Of a DNA stretch of 8,748 nucleotides, positions 1 to 6,807 are shown piece after piece. The stretch's first letter is position 1, and every line of letters begins with the position of its first letter. The notes under the pieces are model-generated. The model had not been told where the DNA came from, ran no database searches, and was given only the letters and a program-made list of their open reading frames with translations. Source of the DNA: Thermoleophilaceae bacterium (GTDB taxonomy: Bacteria; Actinomycetota; Thermoleophilia; Solirubrobacterales; Thermoleophilaceae); the NCBI GenBank assembly GCA_013696905.1, contig JACCXP010000217.1, forward strand, positions 1 through 8,748. Direction: 5' to 3'. The translations under genes were made by a program, and so were the position numbers.

Positions 1-450
1 CGTCAGGCCACCGCCCGCGTGGCGCACCGCCGCCGCGAAGCGCGCGCGTGCCGGCCGGCGCGAGGTGTTGCGGAGCTCCACGCGCACGAAGTCGACGGTC
101 TGGCCTCCGACTGGCGAGGCGAACAGCTCGAGCCCGTAGCGCACGCCGCCTGAGGTCCGTTGCGACGAGACGACCGGGTAGCGCCCGCCGGCGAGCGTGC
201 GCAGTGGCTGTGCGAACGGACGCAGGCGCGGGCCGAGCTTGAAGATCAGCTCCGTGTGGCCGGTGTAGAGGTAGCCCTCCGGCGTGATCTCCGTGCCGGC
301 CGGCTCGCCCGGCACCGCGAGCTGGTCGGTCGGCGTCTTCAGGAACGAGAACGGCTCGCTCGGCGCGGCCGCGGCCGCCGGGCTAAGCGCGAGCAGCGCC
401 CCGACGGCGGCGAGCGCCGCCCGTGAGAATGCTCGGCGAACGTGGTCCAT
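1..450 (-). CDS. Exported protein of unknown function, N-terminal part (runs off left edge)
   Basis: An open frame of 150 codons starts at ATG 450-448 and continues past the left edge. An in-frame TGA at 459-457 makes this ATG the first possible start. The first 29 or so residues form a signal peptide: Arg-Arg-Ala-Phe-Ser at residues 5-9 resembles a twin-arginine (Tat) motif, a hydrophobic Ala/Leu stretch covers about residues 11-22, and an Ala-rich cleavage region lies near residues 25-29. The mature part is rich in alternating hydrophobic residues and Gly/Pro. Segments at about 103-128 (VRYGLELF, then VDFVRVELRNTS) look like beta strands of a sandwich domain, as seen ahead of some six-hairpin glycosidase domains. 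That comparison is a weak impression and no catalytic motif is visible. The sequence just upstream has no clear Shine-Dalgarno site. It is transcribed divergently from murA. I do not recognise the family. Confidence 0.72.
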   Translation of the reverse strand, partial: MDHVRRAFSRAALAAVGALLALSPAAAAAPSEPFSFLKTPTDQLAVPGEPAGTEITPEGYLYTGHTELIFKLGPRLRPFAQPLRTLAGGRYPVVSSQRTSGGVRYGLELFASPVGGQTVDFVRVELRNTSRRPARARFAAAVRHAGGGLT

Positions 451-534
451 CGCGAGTCATACAACCCCGGCCCGCCGCCCGAGGTTCGCGCACACGACGA
501 TCGCCGCGCGCGGGCGCTCGTGATCGCCTCGGCA

Positions 535-556
535 CTCCCGTCGGGACCACCGGGAG
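535..556. promoter_or_regulatory. Small inverted repeat upstream of murA
   Basis: CTCCCG at 535-540 is the reverse complement of CGGGAG at 551-556, with 10 bases between. A nested perfect repeat, TCCCG-T-CGGGA, lies at 536-546. It sits 35 bases before the murA start, between two divergent genes, so it could be an operator or an mRNA leader hairpin. GC-rich DNA produces such repeats by chance, and no factor can be named. Confidence 0.2.
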
Positions 557-576
557 GGGAGCGGGCTGGGAGACCG

Positions 577-584
577 AAAGGGAG
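577..584 (+). promoter_or_regulatory. Shine-Dalgarno site supporting the upstream murA start
   Basis: The purine run AAAGGGAG ends 6 bases before the ATG at 591, a good position for a ribosome binding site. The alternative murA ATG at 648 is preceded by a C/A-rich stretch without such a site. This is the main reason for choosing 591. Confidence 0.6.
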
Positions 585-590
585 TGCTAG

Positions 591-1949
591 ATGCGCTCCG
601 ATACCCTAAGCGCCGCCGCGCGAGCCCCCGACCCACCGGCACACAAGATGGAGAAGTTCGTCATAGAAGGCGGATATCCGCTGTCGGGGACGATCGTGCC
701 CGCCGGCAACAAGAACGCCGCGCTGCCGGCGCTCGCGGCGTGCCTGCTCACCGAGGAGGACGTGGTGGTGCGGAACGTGCCCCGCATCCGCGACGTCGAG
801 GCGATGCTCGCGCTGCTCGGAGGCCTAGGCGTGCGCGTGGCGTGGCGCGACGAGAACGTCGTCGCGTTGAACGCGGCCGACGTCGACCACACCGAGCTCG
901 ACCCGGACCTGACGATGAGGATCCGCGCCTCCTTCCTGCTCGCGGGCCCGCTGCTCGCCCGCTTCGGCGAGGCCCACATGCCACCTCCGGGAGGCGACGT
1001 GATCGGTCGCCGCCGGCTCGACCCTCACCTCGACGCGTTCCGCGCGCTTGGCGCCCGCGTCGAGGCGAGCCGCTGGTACCACCTGAGCGCCCCTACCGGG
1101 CTGCGGGCATGCGACTTCTTCATGGACGAGCCCTCGGTGATGGCGACCGAGAACGCGCTGATGGCCGCTGCGCTCACGCCGGGCGTGACGGTGATGCACA
1201 ACGCCGCCGCCGAGCCGCACGTCCAGGACCTCGCCCGCATGCTGCTCCAGATGGGGGCTGACATCTCGGGGATCGGCTCGAACATGCTGGTCGTGGACGG
1301 CCGCTCGCGCCTCGGGGGCGCCGACCACACGATCGGGCCCGACTACCTAGAGATCGCCTCCTTCGCCGCACTCGCCGCCGTCACCGGGGGCGAGTTGCGC
1401 GTCAAGGACACCGTGCCCGCCGACCTGCGCATGACGCGGCTCGTGTTCGAGCGCCTCGGCTGCTCGATGGAGTTCGAGGGCAACGACCTGATCGTGCCCC
1501 CCGAGCAGCGCCTACGCGTCCGCGACGACGCGGGCGATGCGATCTCGAAGATCGAGGACGGGCCCTGGCCGGCCTTCCCGGCCGACCTGACGAGCATCGC
1601 GCTGGCGCTCGCGACCCAGGCCGAGGGGCTCGTGCTGATCTTCGAGAAGATGTTCGAGAACCGCCTCTTCTTCGTCGACAAGCTCGTCTCGATGGGCGCC
1701 CGCGTGATCCTGTGCGATCCGCATCGCGCGGTCGTGAGCGGCCCGAGCCGCCTCCACGGCGAGCGGATGGAGAGCCCCGACATCCGCGCCGGCATGGCGA
1801 TGCTGATCGCGGCGTTGTGCGCGGAGGGGGAGTCTGAGATCGGCAACGTGCGCCAGATCGACCGCGGCTACGAGCGGATCGACGAGCGCCTGCGCGCCCT
1901 TGGCGCCCGCATCGAGCGGGTCGCCTCCGAGCGTGTGCCCGCTGTCTAG
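591..1949 (+). CDS. murA: UDP-N-acetylglucosamine 1-carboxyvinyltransferase
   Basis: MurA transfers enolpyruvate from phosphoenolpyruvate to UDP-GlcNAc, the first committed cytoplasmic step of peptidoglycan synthesis. The 452-residue product has the two-domain EPSP-synthase-like fold signature throughout. The substrate-binding GNKNAALP has Lys41 (Lys22 counted from Met20, as in E. coli). The active-site loop is PPPGGDVIGRRRLDPH at 131-146. FPADL at 329-333 contains the likely catalytic Asp332, and IDRGYERID at 423-431 contains Arg425, equivalent to E. coli Arg397. Asp136 occupies the position of E. coli Cys115, the fosfomycin target. Asp is also found there in Mycobacterium tuberculosis and Chlamydia MurA, so fosfomycin insensitivity is expected. 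The start at 591 has a strong ribosome binding site but adds 19 residues before MEKFVIEGGYPLSG, the usual MurA N-terminus. ATG 648 is the alternative. hisZ follows after 13 bases, suggesting co-transcription. Confidence 0.95.
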   Translation: MRSDTLSAAARAPDPPAHKMEKFVIEGGYPLSGTIVPAGNKNAALPALAACLLTEEDVVVRNVPRIRDVEAMLALLGGLGVRVAWRDENVVALNAADVDHTELDPDLTMRIRASFLLAGPLLARFGEAHMPPPGGDVIGRRRLDPHLDAFRALGARVEASRWYHLSAPTGLRACDFFMDEPSVMATENALMAAALTPGVTVMHNAAAEPHVQDLARMLLQMGADISGIGSNMLVVDGRSRLGGADHTIGPDYLEIASFAALAAVTGGELRVKDTVPADLRMTRLVFERLGCSMEFEGNDLIVPPEQRLRVRDDAGDAISKIEDGPWPAFPADLTSIALALATQAEGLVLIFEKMFENRLFFVDKLVSMGARVILCDPHRAVVSGPSRLHGERMESPDIRAGMAMLIAALCAEGESEIGNVRQIDRGYERIDERLRALGARIERVASERVPAV

Positions 1950-1962
1950 CACGAAGGCGCCG

Positions 1963-2931
1963 ATGATCCATCCGACCCCGCCGGGCACGCGCGACGTCCT
2001 GCCGGACGAGATGCGCGAGCTGCGGGCGCTCGCCGCGGTGCTGCGCAGGGCATTCGAGGGCGCGGGCTTCGGCGAGGTGCGCACGCCCGCGCTCGAATAC
2101 GAGGACGTGCTCCGCCGCGGCGACGAGCGCGCCGGCCCGCCCGGCTTTCGGCTGTTCGACTCCGAGGGCCACGTGCTCGCGCTGCGCTCCGACATGACGA
2201 TCCCGATCGCGCGTGTGGTCGCCGCGCGCTATTCGGATGCGGAGCCGCCGTTTCGCCTCTGCTACTTCGCGCACGCTTTCCGCGCCGTCGAGCGCGGGCG
2301 CGGTCAGGCCGCCGAGTTCCTCCAGGGCGGGATCGAGCTCGTCGGCCCGTCTGCTCCGGTCGGCGACGCGGAGGTCGTGAGCCTCGTGCTCGAGGCGCTC
2401 GACGAGGCGGGGCTCAGGCGCCATCGCATCGGGCTCGGCGACGCCTCGCTCTACCCGTCGCTGCTCGAGCGCCTAGAGGTCCCCGAGGAGGACCGGGCGC
2501 CGCTGCTCGAGCGCCTCGGCAGGCGTGACCTGGTCGGGCTCGAGGAGCGCGTCGACCGGCTCGACCTCGGCGGCGAGGCGCGCGAGCTGCTGGTGACCCT
2601 GCCGACGCTGCGCGGCGGGCCGGAGGTGCTCGAGCGCCTGAGTGGATCGCTCGCGCCGGCGGTCGAGAACCTGCGCGCGTGCTACGAGCTGCTTTCAGAG
2701 CGCGGCGTCGCCGAGCGCGTGATCCTCGACCTCGGTCTCGTGCTCGAGCTCGGCTACTACACGGGTGCGGTTTTCGAGCTCTACGACCCCGCCGTCGGCT
2801 TCACGCTCGGGAGCGGCGGGCGCTACGACGACCTGCTCGGCCGCTTCGGCCGCCCGTTGCCCGCCTGCGGGATGGCGCTCCACATCGAGCGCGTGCACGT
2901 CGCGAGGACGGCCGAGGAGCGGCTGCGATGA
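1963..2931 (+). CDS. hisZ: ATP phosphoribosyltransferase regulatory subunit (HisRS-like)
   Basis: HisZ is a catalytically dead relative of histidyl-tRNA synthetase that binds short-form HisG and is needed for its activity and histidine feedback. The 322-residue product covers only the class II synthetase catalytic core. It has PPGTRDVLP at 6-14, a motif 2-like FRLCYFAHAFR at 97-107 followed by QGGIELVG at 121-128, GYYTGAVFELY at 264-274, and a motif 3-like GSGGRYDDLL at 284-292 ending in ALHIER at 305-310. The HisRS signature RGLDYY is replaced by LELGYY at 261-266, losing the His-specific Arg. The C-terminal anticodon-binding domain is also absent. Both features, plus the adjacent short hisG, argue for HisZ and against a tRNA synthetase. 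ATG 1963 was chosen because it is preceded by GAAGG with 5-base spacing and gives the normal N-terminus; the frame opens earlier, inside murA. Its TGA overlaps the hisG ATG. Confidence 0.9.
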   Translation: MIHPTPPGTRDVLPDEMRELRALAAVLRRAFEGAGFGEVRTPALEYEDVLRRGDERAGPPGFRLFDSEGHVLALRSDMTIPIARVVAARYSDAEPPFRLCYFAHAFRAVERGRGQAAEFLQGGIELVGPSAPVGDAEVVSLVLEALDEAGLRRHRIGLGDASLYPSLLERLEVPEEDRAPLLERLGRRDLVGLEERVDRLDLGGEARELLVTLPTLRGGPEVLERLSGSLAPAVENLRACYELLSERGVAERVILDLGLVLELGYYTGAVFELYDPAVGFTLGSGGRYDDLLGRFGRPLPACGMALHIERVHVARTAEERLR

Positions 2932-3590
2932 CCGCCGGCACGGGCCTCACGATCGCCGTGCCGAGGGGGGCCTTGTTCGCGGACACGCTCGACCTGCTCG
3001 ACCTGCTCGAGATCGACACCAGTGAGCTGCGCTCGGGCGATCGCCGACTCCTGTTCAGCGGCCCGGCCCTTGCGCAACGGGGGATCGACGGGATCGTGAC
3101 GATGCGCCCGAGCGACGTGCCGACCTACGTCGAGCACGGCGCGGCGGACCTCGGGGTGACCGGCAAGGACGTGCTGCTCGAGCAGACCGAGCGGGAGGTC
3201 TACGAGCTGCTCGACCTCGGCTACGGGCGCTGTCGGATGATCGTCGCTGCGCGTCGTGGCGACGACGCGCTCGCGGAGTCGCTGCGGCGCCTCGGCAGCG
3301 TGCGGATCGCGACCAAGTACCCCGGGATCGCGACGCGTCACTTCGCGGACACGGGTCGCCAGGCCGAGGTCGTGGAGGTGAAGGGATCGGTCGAGCTGGC
3401 GCCGCTCACGGGCCTCGTGGACGGCATCGTCGACCTCACCGCAACCGGACGCACCCTTGTCGAGAACGACCTTGAGGAGCGTGAGCAGATCGAGGTCTGT
3501 ACGGCCCGCCTGATCGCGAACCCGGTCGCCCACAAGCTCAAGGCCCAGGCGATCGACGCGCTGATGGCGCGGATCCGCGGGCGGCCGTAG
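2928..3590 (+). CDS. hisG: ATP phosphoribosyltransferase catalytic subunit, short form
   Basis: HisG condenses ATP with PRPP to give phosphoribosyl-ATP, the first and feedback-controlled step of histidine synthesis. The 220-residue product is the short form: it has the two periplasmic-binding-like lobes but lacks the C-terminal ACT-like regulatory domain of the roughly 280-300 residue long form. Visible landmarks are IAVPRGALF at 9-17, DLGVTGKDVL at 74-83, IATKYPGIATRHF at 127-139, and the PRPP-binding region DGIVDLTATGRTLVEN at 165-180. The ATG overlaps the hisZ stop as ATGA, and GAGGAG at 2914-2919 lies 8 bases upstream, so the start is well supported. The frame is open further upstream, but only in the shadow of hisZ. 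Feedback control should pass through HisZ. Confidence 0.95.
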   Translation: MTAGTGLTIAVPRGALFADTLDLLDLLEIDTSELRSGDRRLLFSGPALAQRGIDGIVTMRPSDVPTYVEHGAADLGVTGKDVLLEQTEREVYELLDLGYGRCRMIVAARRGDDALAESLRRLGSVRIATKYPGIATRHFADTGRQAEVVEVKGSVELAPLTGLVDGIVDLTATGRTLVENDLEEREQIEVCTARLIANPVAHKLKAQAIDALMARIRGRP

Positions 3591-4849
3591 TGCCTCGGAT
3601 CATGCGCATGGCCGCCACGGCCGGGGCGGACGAGCTGCGTTCGCTGGTACCGCCGGCGCGCGACGTCGAGGCGCCGGTGCGGGAGATCCTGGCCGAGGTT
3701 CGCGCAGGAGGCGACGCGGCGGTCGCGGCGCTGACCGCTCGCTTCGACGGCGCCCAGGTCGAACCGGATGCGCTGCGCGTGCCGGCGGACGAGATCGAGG
3801 CCGCGGCGGGGGCGCTCGACGGCGGGGTGGGGGAGGCGATTCGAACGGCGATCGCAAATGTCGGCGCCGTCGCCGAGGCCCAGCTCGTACCGACGGCCCC
3901 GGCGCGGCTCGCGCAGGGGCACGACGTCCAGGTCGTCGAGCTGCCCGTGCGCCGCGCCGCCGCCTACGCGCCGGGCGGCCGCGCGCCCTATCCCTCGACA
4001 GTCGTGATGTGCGCGGTCACGGCGCGCGTTGCGGGCGTCGAGGAGCTGGTCGTGTGCGCCCCGCCCGAGCCTGGCGGCAACGTTCACCCGGTGATCCTCG
4101 CCGCCTGTCACGAGTGCGGCGTCGACGAGGTCTACCGGATGGGCGGGGCGCAGGCCATAGCAGCGCTCGCCTACGGCACCGAGCGGATCGCGGCGGTCGA
4201 CATGATCGTCGGACCGGGCAACGCCTACACCCAGGAGGCCAAGCTCCAGCTCTCGTGGCTCGTCGGGATCGATGGGATCAAGGGCCCGAGCGACCTCGTC
4301 GTGGTGGCGACCGCGGGCGCTGATCCCGAGCTGGTGGCGCTGGACCTGCTCGCGCAGGGCGAGCACGGCCCGGACTCGCTGCTGTGCGCGATCTCCGACG
4401 ACACCGGGCTGCTCGACGCGATCGAGGCCCGAGTGCGGGCGCTCACGGAGGAGCGTCCCAGCGTGACCGACGCGCCGCTCGCGCTCGTGCCGCGCCCCGA
4501 CGCCCGCGCCTGCCTCGCGCTCGCGGACCAGATCGCCCCGGAGCACCTCGAGCTCGTCGGCGCGGCGGCGGAGGCGCTCGCCGGCGAGGTCCGCTCGGCT
4601 GGCTGCCTGTTCGTCGGGCGCGACGCCGCGACCGCCTTCGGCGACTACGTCGCCGGCTCCAACCACGTGCTGCCCACGGGCGGCTCGGCGCGCTTCGAGA
4701 GCGCGCTTTCGGTCGCCACCTTCAGGCGGCGCATGGCTCGGGTATCGTTGCCGCCCGGCGCGGCGACGCGTCTCGCGCCGGCGGGCGCCGCGCTGGCTCG
4801 GGCGGAGGGATTCCCGGTCCACGCCGAGTCGATGGAGCGCCGCTCATGA
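3590..4849 (+). CDS. hisD: Histidinol dehydrogenase
   Basis: HisD is a zinc enzyme that oxidises L-histidinol to histidine in two NAD-dependent steps, ending the pathway. The 419-residue product has the family landmarks in order: YAPGGRAPYPSTVVM at 126-140, MGGAQAIAALAYGT at 184-197, GPGNAY at 208-213, and QGEHGPDS at 256-263. The predicted zinc ligands are Gln256, His259, Asp352 and His411. The general acid/base pair is Glu318-His319 in APEHLEL, and GDYVAGSNHVLPTGG at 351-365 is the usual late motif. The GTG start at 3590 overlaps the hisG TAG by one base (TAGTG). In-frame ATGs at 3602 and 3608 are alternatives, and none has an obvious ribosome binding site, so translation is probably coupled to hisG. 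The gene normally found next in many his operons, hisC, is absent; hisB follows with an ATGA overlap. Confidence 0.96.
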   Translation: MPRIMRMAATAGADELRSLVPPARDVEAPVREILAEVRAGGDAAVAALTARFDGAQVEPDALRVPADEIEAAAGALDGGVGEAIRTAIANVGAVAEAQLVPTAPARLAQGHDVQVVELPVRRAAAYAPGGRAPYPSTVVMCAVTARVAGVEELVVCAPPEPGGNVHPVILAACHECGVDEVYRMGGAQAIAALAYGTERIAAVDMIVGPGNAYTQEAKLQLSWLVGIDGIKGPSDLVVVATAGADPELVALDLLAQGEHGPDSLLCAISDDTGLLDAIEARVRALTEERPSVTDAPLALVPRPDARACLALADQIAPEHLELVGAAAEALAGEVRSAGCLFVGRDAATAFGDYVAGSNHVLPTGGSARFESALSVATFRRRMARVSLPPGAATRLAPAGAALARAEGFPVHAESMERRS

Positions 4850-5433
4850 CCCGCATGGCAGAGATCTCGCGCCGGACCAACGAGACCGACGTGACGCTGC
4901 GCCTGTGGCTCGACGGCACGGGCGCGGGCAGGCGCGAGACGGGCGTCGGCTTCTTCAACCACCTGCTCGACGCGCTCGCCCGCCACGGCGGCCTCGACCT
5001 CGACGTCGCGGTGAGTGGTGACCTCGAGACGGGCGCGCACCACACGGTCGAGGACACCGGGCTCGCACTCGGGCGAGCGCTCGACCAGGCGCTCGGCGAT
5101 CGCGCGGGCATCGCGCGCTTCGGCGAGGCGATCGTCCCGATGGACGAGGCCCGCGCCGCCGCCGCGATCGACGTCTCAGGCCGCCCGCTGCTCGTCTTCG
5201 AGGGCGAGCTCGCGCCGGTCACGATCGGCGGGATGGAGGCCGACCTGTGCGAGGAGTTCCTGCGCGCGGTCGCGAGCACGGCGAAGCTGACCGTCCATGT
5301 GCGTATCCAGCGCGGGACGAACCCACACCACATGGTCGAGGTCGCGTTCAAGGCCTTTGCACGCGCGCTGCGCGAGGCGGTTGCGATCGACCCCCGACAG
5401 AGCGGGGTGCCCTCCACCAAGGGTGTGCTTTGA
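4846..5433 (+). CDS. hisB: Imidazoleglycerol-phosphate dehydratase
   Basis: This enzyme dehydrates imidazole glycerol phosphate to imidazole acetol phosphate, the sixth step of histidine synthesis, using two Mn ions. The 195-residue product is the monofunctional type, with no fused histidinol-phosphate phosphatase domain, so that activity must be encoded elsewhere. The duplicated metal-binding motifs are clear: His65-His66-Thr-Val-Glu69-Asp and His161-His162-Met-Val-Glu165. His39 and His47 in the first half and His151 before the second motif are also present. The C-terminus GVPSTKGVL is typical. Asn38 stands where most family members have Asp (GVGFFNHLLD). ATG 4846 overlaps the hisD stop as ATGA and has GGAG at 4834-4837, 8 bases upstream; ATG 4855 is a weaker alternative. 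The hisH start overlaps its stop. Confidence 0.96.
   Translation: MTRMAEISRRTNETDVTLRLWLDGTGAGRRETGVGFFNHLLDALARHGGLDLDVAVSGDLETGAHHTVEDTGLALGRALDQALGDRAGIARFGEAIVPMDEARAAAAIDVSGRPLLVFEGELAPVTIGGMEADLCEEFLRAVASTAKLTVHVRIQRGTNPHHMVEVAFKAFARALREAVAIDPRQSGVPSTKGVL
5419..5423 (+). promoter_or_regulatory. Shine-Dalgarno site that decides the hisH TTG start
   Basis: AAGGG ends 6 bases before TTG 5430-5432. No in-frame ATG or GTG gives a complete HisH N-terminus, so this site supports a TTG start within the last codons of hisB. Confidence 0.55.
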
Positions 5434-6080
5434 CGCGGAGGCGGCCGCGGATCGCCGTGCTCGACTACGGCATGGGCAACCTGCGCTCGGCCGAGAAGGC
5501 GCTCGAGCACGTCGGCGCCGAGGCCGAGCGCACCCACGACCACGCGCGCATCCATTCGGCCGACGGGCTGGTCCTACCGGGAGACGGAGCGTTCCCCAGG
5601 GCGATGGAGCGGATCCGCGCGCTCGGGCTAGACCGAGTGCTCGCTGAGCGCCTCGCCGCCGGCTCGCCCGTGCTCGGCATCTGCGTCGGCATGCAGGTGC
5701 TGTTCGAAGGCTCGACCGAGCTCGGCGGGGCGCAGGGCCTCGGCCTGCTGCGTGGCACCGTCGGGCGCCTCGAGGCGCCTGGGCTCAAGCTGCCGCACAT
5801 CGGCTGGAGCGCGGTCTCCTGGCGGCGGCCCTCGACGCTCGTCGAGGGCCTGGGGGACCCGTGCGCCTTCTATCACGTGCACTCCTACGCGCCGACCGGC
5901 GTCGACGAGGCGGACGTCGTGGGCGTCGCCGAGCACGGCGCGCCGTTCGTCAGCGTGGTCGAGCGGGAGGGGCTCTGGGGCGTGCAGTTCCACCCCGAGA
6001 AGTCGGCCACCGACGGCCTGGCGCTGCTGCGCAACTTCGCCGGCATCTGCGCGGCGCGCGCGCTGCCCGCACCCGCATGA
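5430..6080 (+). CDS. hisH: Imidazole glycerol phosphate synthase, glutamine amidotransferase subunit
   Basis: HisH hydrolyses glutamine and channels ammonia to HisF. The 216-residue product is a class I (triad) amidotransferase. It starts IAVLDYGMGNLRS at 8-20. The nucleophile is Cys85 in GICVGMQVLF (83-92). LPHIGW at 121-126 and FYHVHSYAP at 147-155 follow, and the catalytic pair is His188 and Glu190 in GVQFHPEKS (184-192). The oxyanion-strand motif reads PGDG at 50-53, where PGVG is usual. The start is TTG at 5430, overlapping the hisB stop as TTGA and preceded by AAGGG; upstream in-frame codons lie within hisB in another frame. The stop overlaps the hisA ATG. The partner gene hisF lies one gene downstream. 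Confidence 0.95.
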   Translation: MTRRRPRIAVLDYGMGNLRSAEKALEHVGAEAERTHDHARIHSADGLVLPGDGAFPRAMERIRALGLDRVLAERLAAGSPVLGICVGMQVLFEGSTELGGAQGLGLLRGTVGRLEAPGLKLPHIGWSAVSWRRPSTLVEGLGDPCAFYHVHSYAPTGVDEADVVGVAEHGAPFVSVVEREGLWGVQFHPEKSATDGLALLRNFAGICAARALPAPA

Positions 6081-6805
6081 TCCTCCTGCCCGCCATCGAC
6101 ATCAGGGACGGCAAGGCGGTGCGCCTCGAGCAGGGCGACTTCGCGCGCGAGACCGTCTACTCGGCGTCTCCGGTCGAGGTCGCGCGCGCGTGGCAGGAGC
6201 AGGGGGCGGACGTGCTGCACGTCGTCGACCTCGACGGCGCGCGCGAGGGTGAGCCTGTCAACCTCGACCAGCTCGAGCGGATCCGCGCGCTCGGGGTGGC
6301 CGTCCAGTACGGCGGAGGCCTGCGCTCGCGGGCCGCCGTCGAGCGGGCGCTCGATGCGGGCGCGACGCGCGTCGTCGTGGGGACGGCGGCATACCGCGAC
6401 GAAGAGTTGCTCGACTGGTTGCTCGAGGCCTGCGCGGAGCGTGCGCGCGTGGCGGTCGACGTGCGCGGAGGACGCGTCGCGGTCGCCGGGTGGGCCGAGC
6501 GCACCGTCGCGACCCCGGAGGAGCTGATCGAGCGCGTCCAGGCTCGGGGGAGCGTCGAGTTCGTGTACACGAACGCCGATCGCGATGGGATGCTCGAGGG
6601 CCTAGACCTCGACGAGGTCAGGCGCGTCGACAGCGTGGTGCGGTGGGGATTCGCCTACTCCGGGGGGATCGGCTCGCTGGCCGACCTCGAGGGGCTTGCC
6701 GCTGCCGGCCTGGAGGCGCTGTCGGAGGTCATCTGCGGCAAGGCCCTCTACGAGCGCCGGTTCTCGTTCGCCGAGGCGCAGGCGACGCTCGACCGGAACC
6801 GGTAG
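6077..6805 (+). CDS. hisA: Phosphoribosylformimino-5-aminoimidazole carboxamide ribotide isomerase
   Basis: HisA opens the aminoaldose ProFAR to the aminoketose PRFAR by an Amadori rearrangement, feeding HisHF. The 242-residue product is a (beta-alpha)8 barrel with phosphate-binding glycines. The catalytic residues align well with Thermotoga HisA: Asp8 in [15 protein letters not shown], Asp128 in [15 protein letters not shown], and Thr165 in [19 protein letters not shown] at 78-84 and [11 protein letters not shown] at 194-204 are the two phosphate-binding halves. Actinobacteria often have PriA, which also does the TrpF reaction. Here Ala137 sits two residues before Trp139, where M. tuberculosis PriA has Arg143 before Trp145, so a HisA-only role is favoured but unproven. 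ATG 6077 overlaps the hisH TGA as ATGA; no ribosome binding site is evident, consistent with coupling. Confidence 0.94.
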   Translation: MILLPAIDIRDGKAVRLEQGDFARETVYSASPVEVARAWQEQGADVLHVVDLDGAREGEPVNLDQLERIRALGVAVQYGGGLRSRAAVERALDAGATRVVVGTAAYRDEELLDWLLEACAERARVAVDVRGGRVAVAGWAERTVATPEELIERVQARGSVEFVYTNADRDGMLEGLDLDEVRRVDSVVRWGFAYSGGIGSLADLEGLAAAGLEALSEVICGKALYERRFSFAEAQATLDRNR

Positions 6806-6807
6806 CC

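Noticed and set aside
1402..2424. A 340-codon minus-strand open frame opposite murA and hisZ
   Set aside because: Arg-rich low-complexity translation typical of antisense shadow; no recognisable motif.
2300..2720. Recurrent CTCGAG/GCTCGAGCGCCT-like words as a possible repeat family
   Set aside because: They encode common Leu-Glu-Arg-Leu pairs with strong GC-rich codon bias in several genes and are not arranged at regular spacing.
1963..2931. Histidyl-tRNA synthetase (hisS) for the HisRS-like gene
   Set aside because: The product is only 322 residues, lacks the anticodon-binding domain and the RGLDYY motif, and sits directly before a short-form hisG.
3338..4822. A 494-codon minus-strand open frame opposite hisG and hisD
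   Set aside because: Composition is Arg/His/Asp-rich shadow coding, while hisG and hisD on the other strand have full family motifs.
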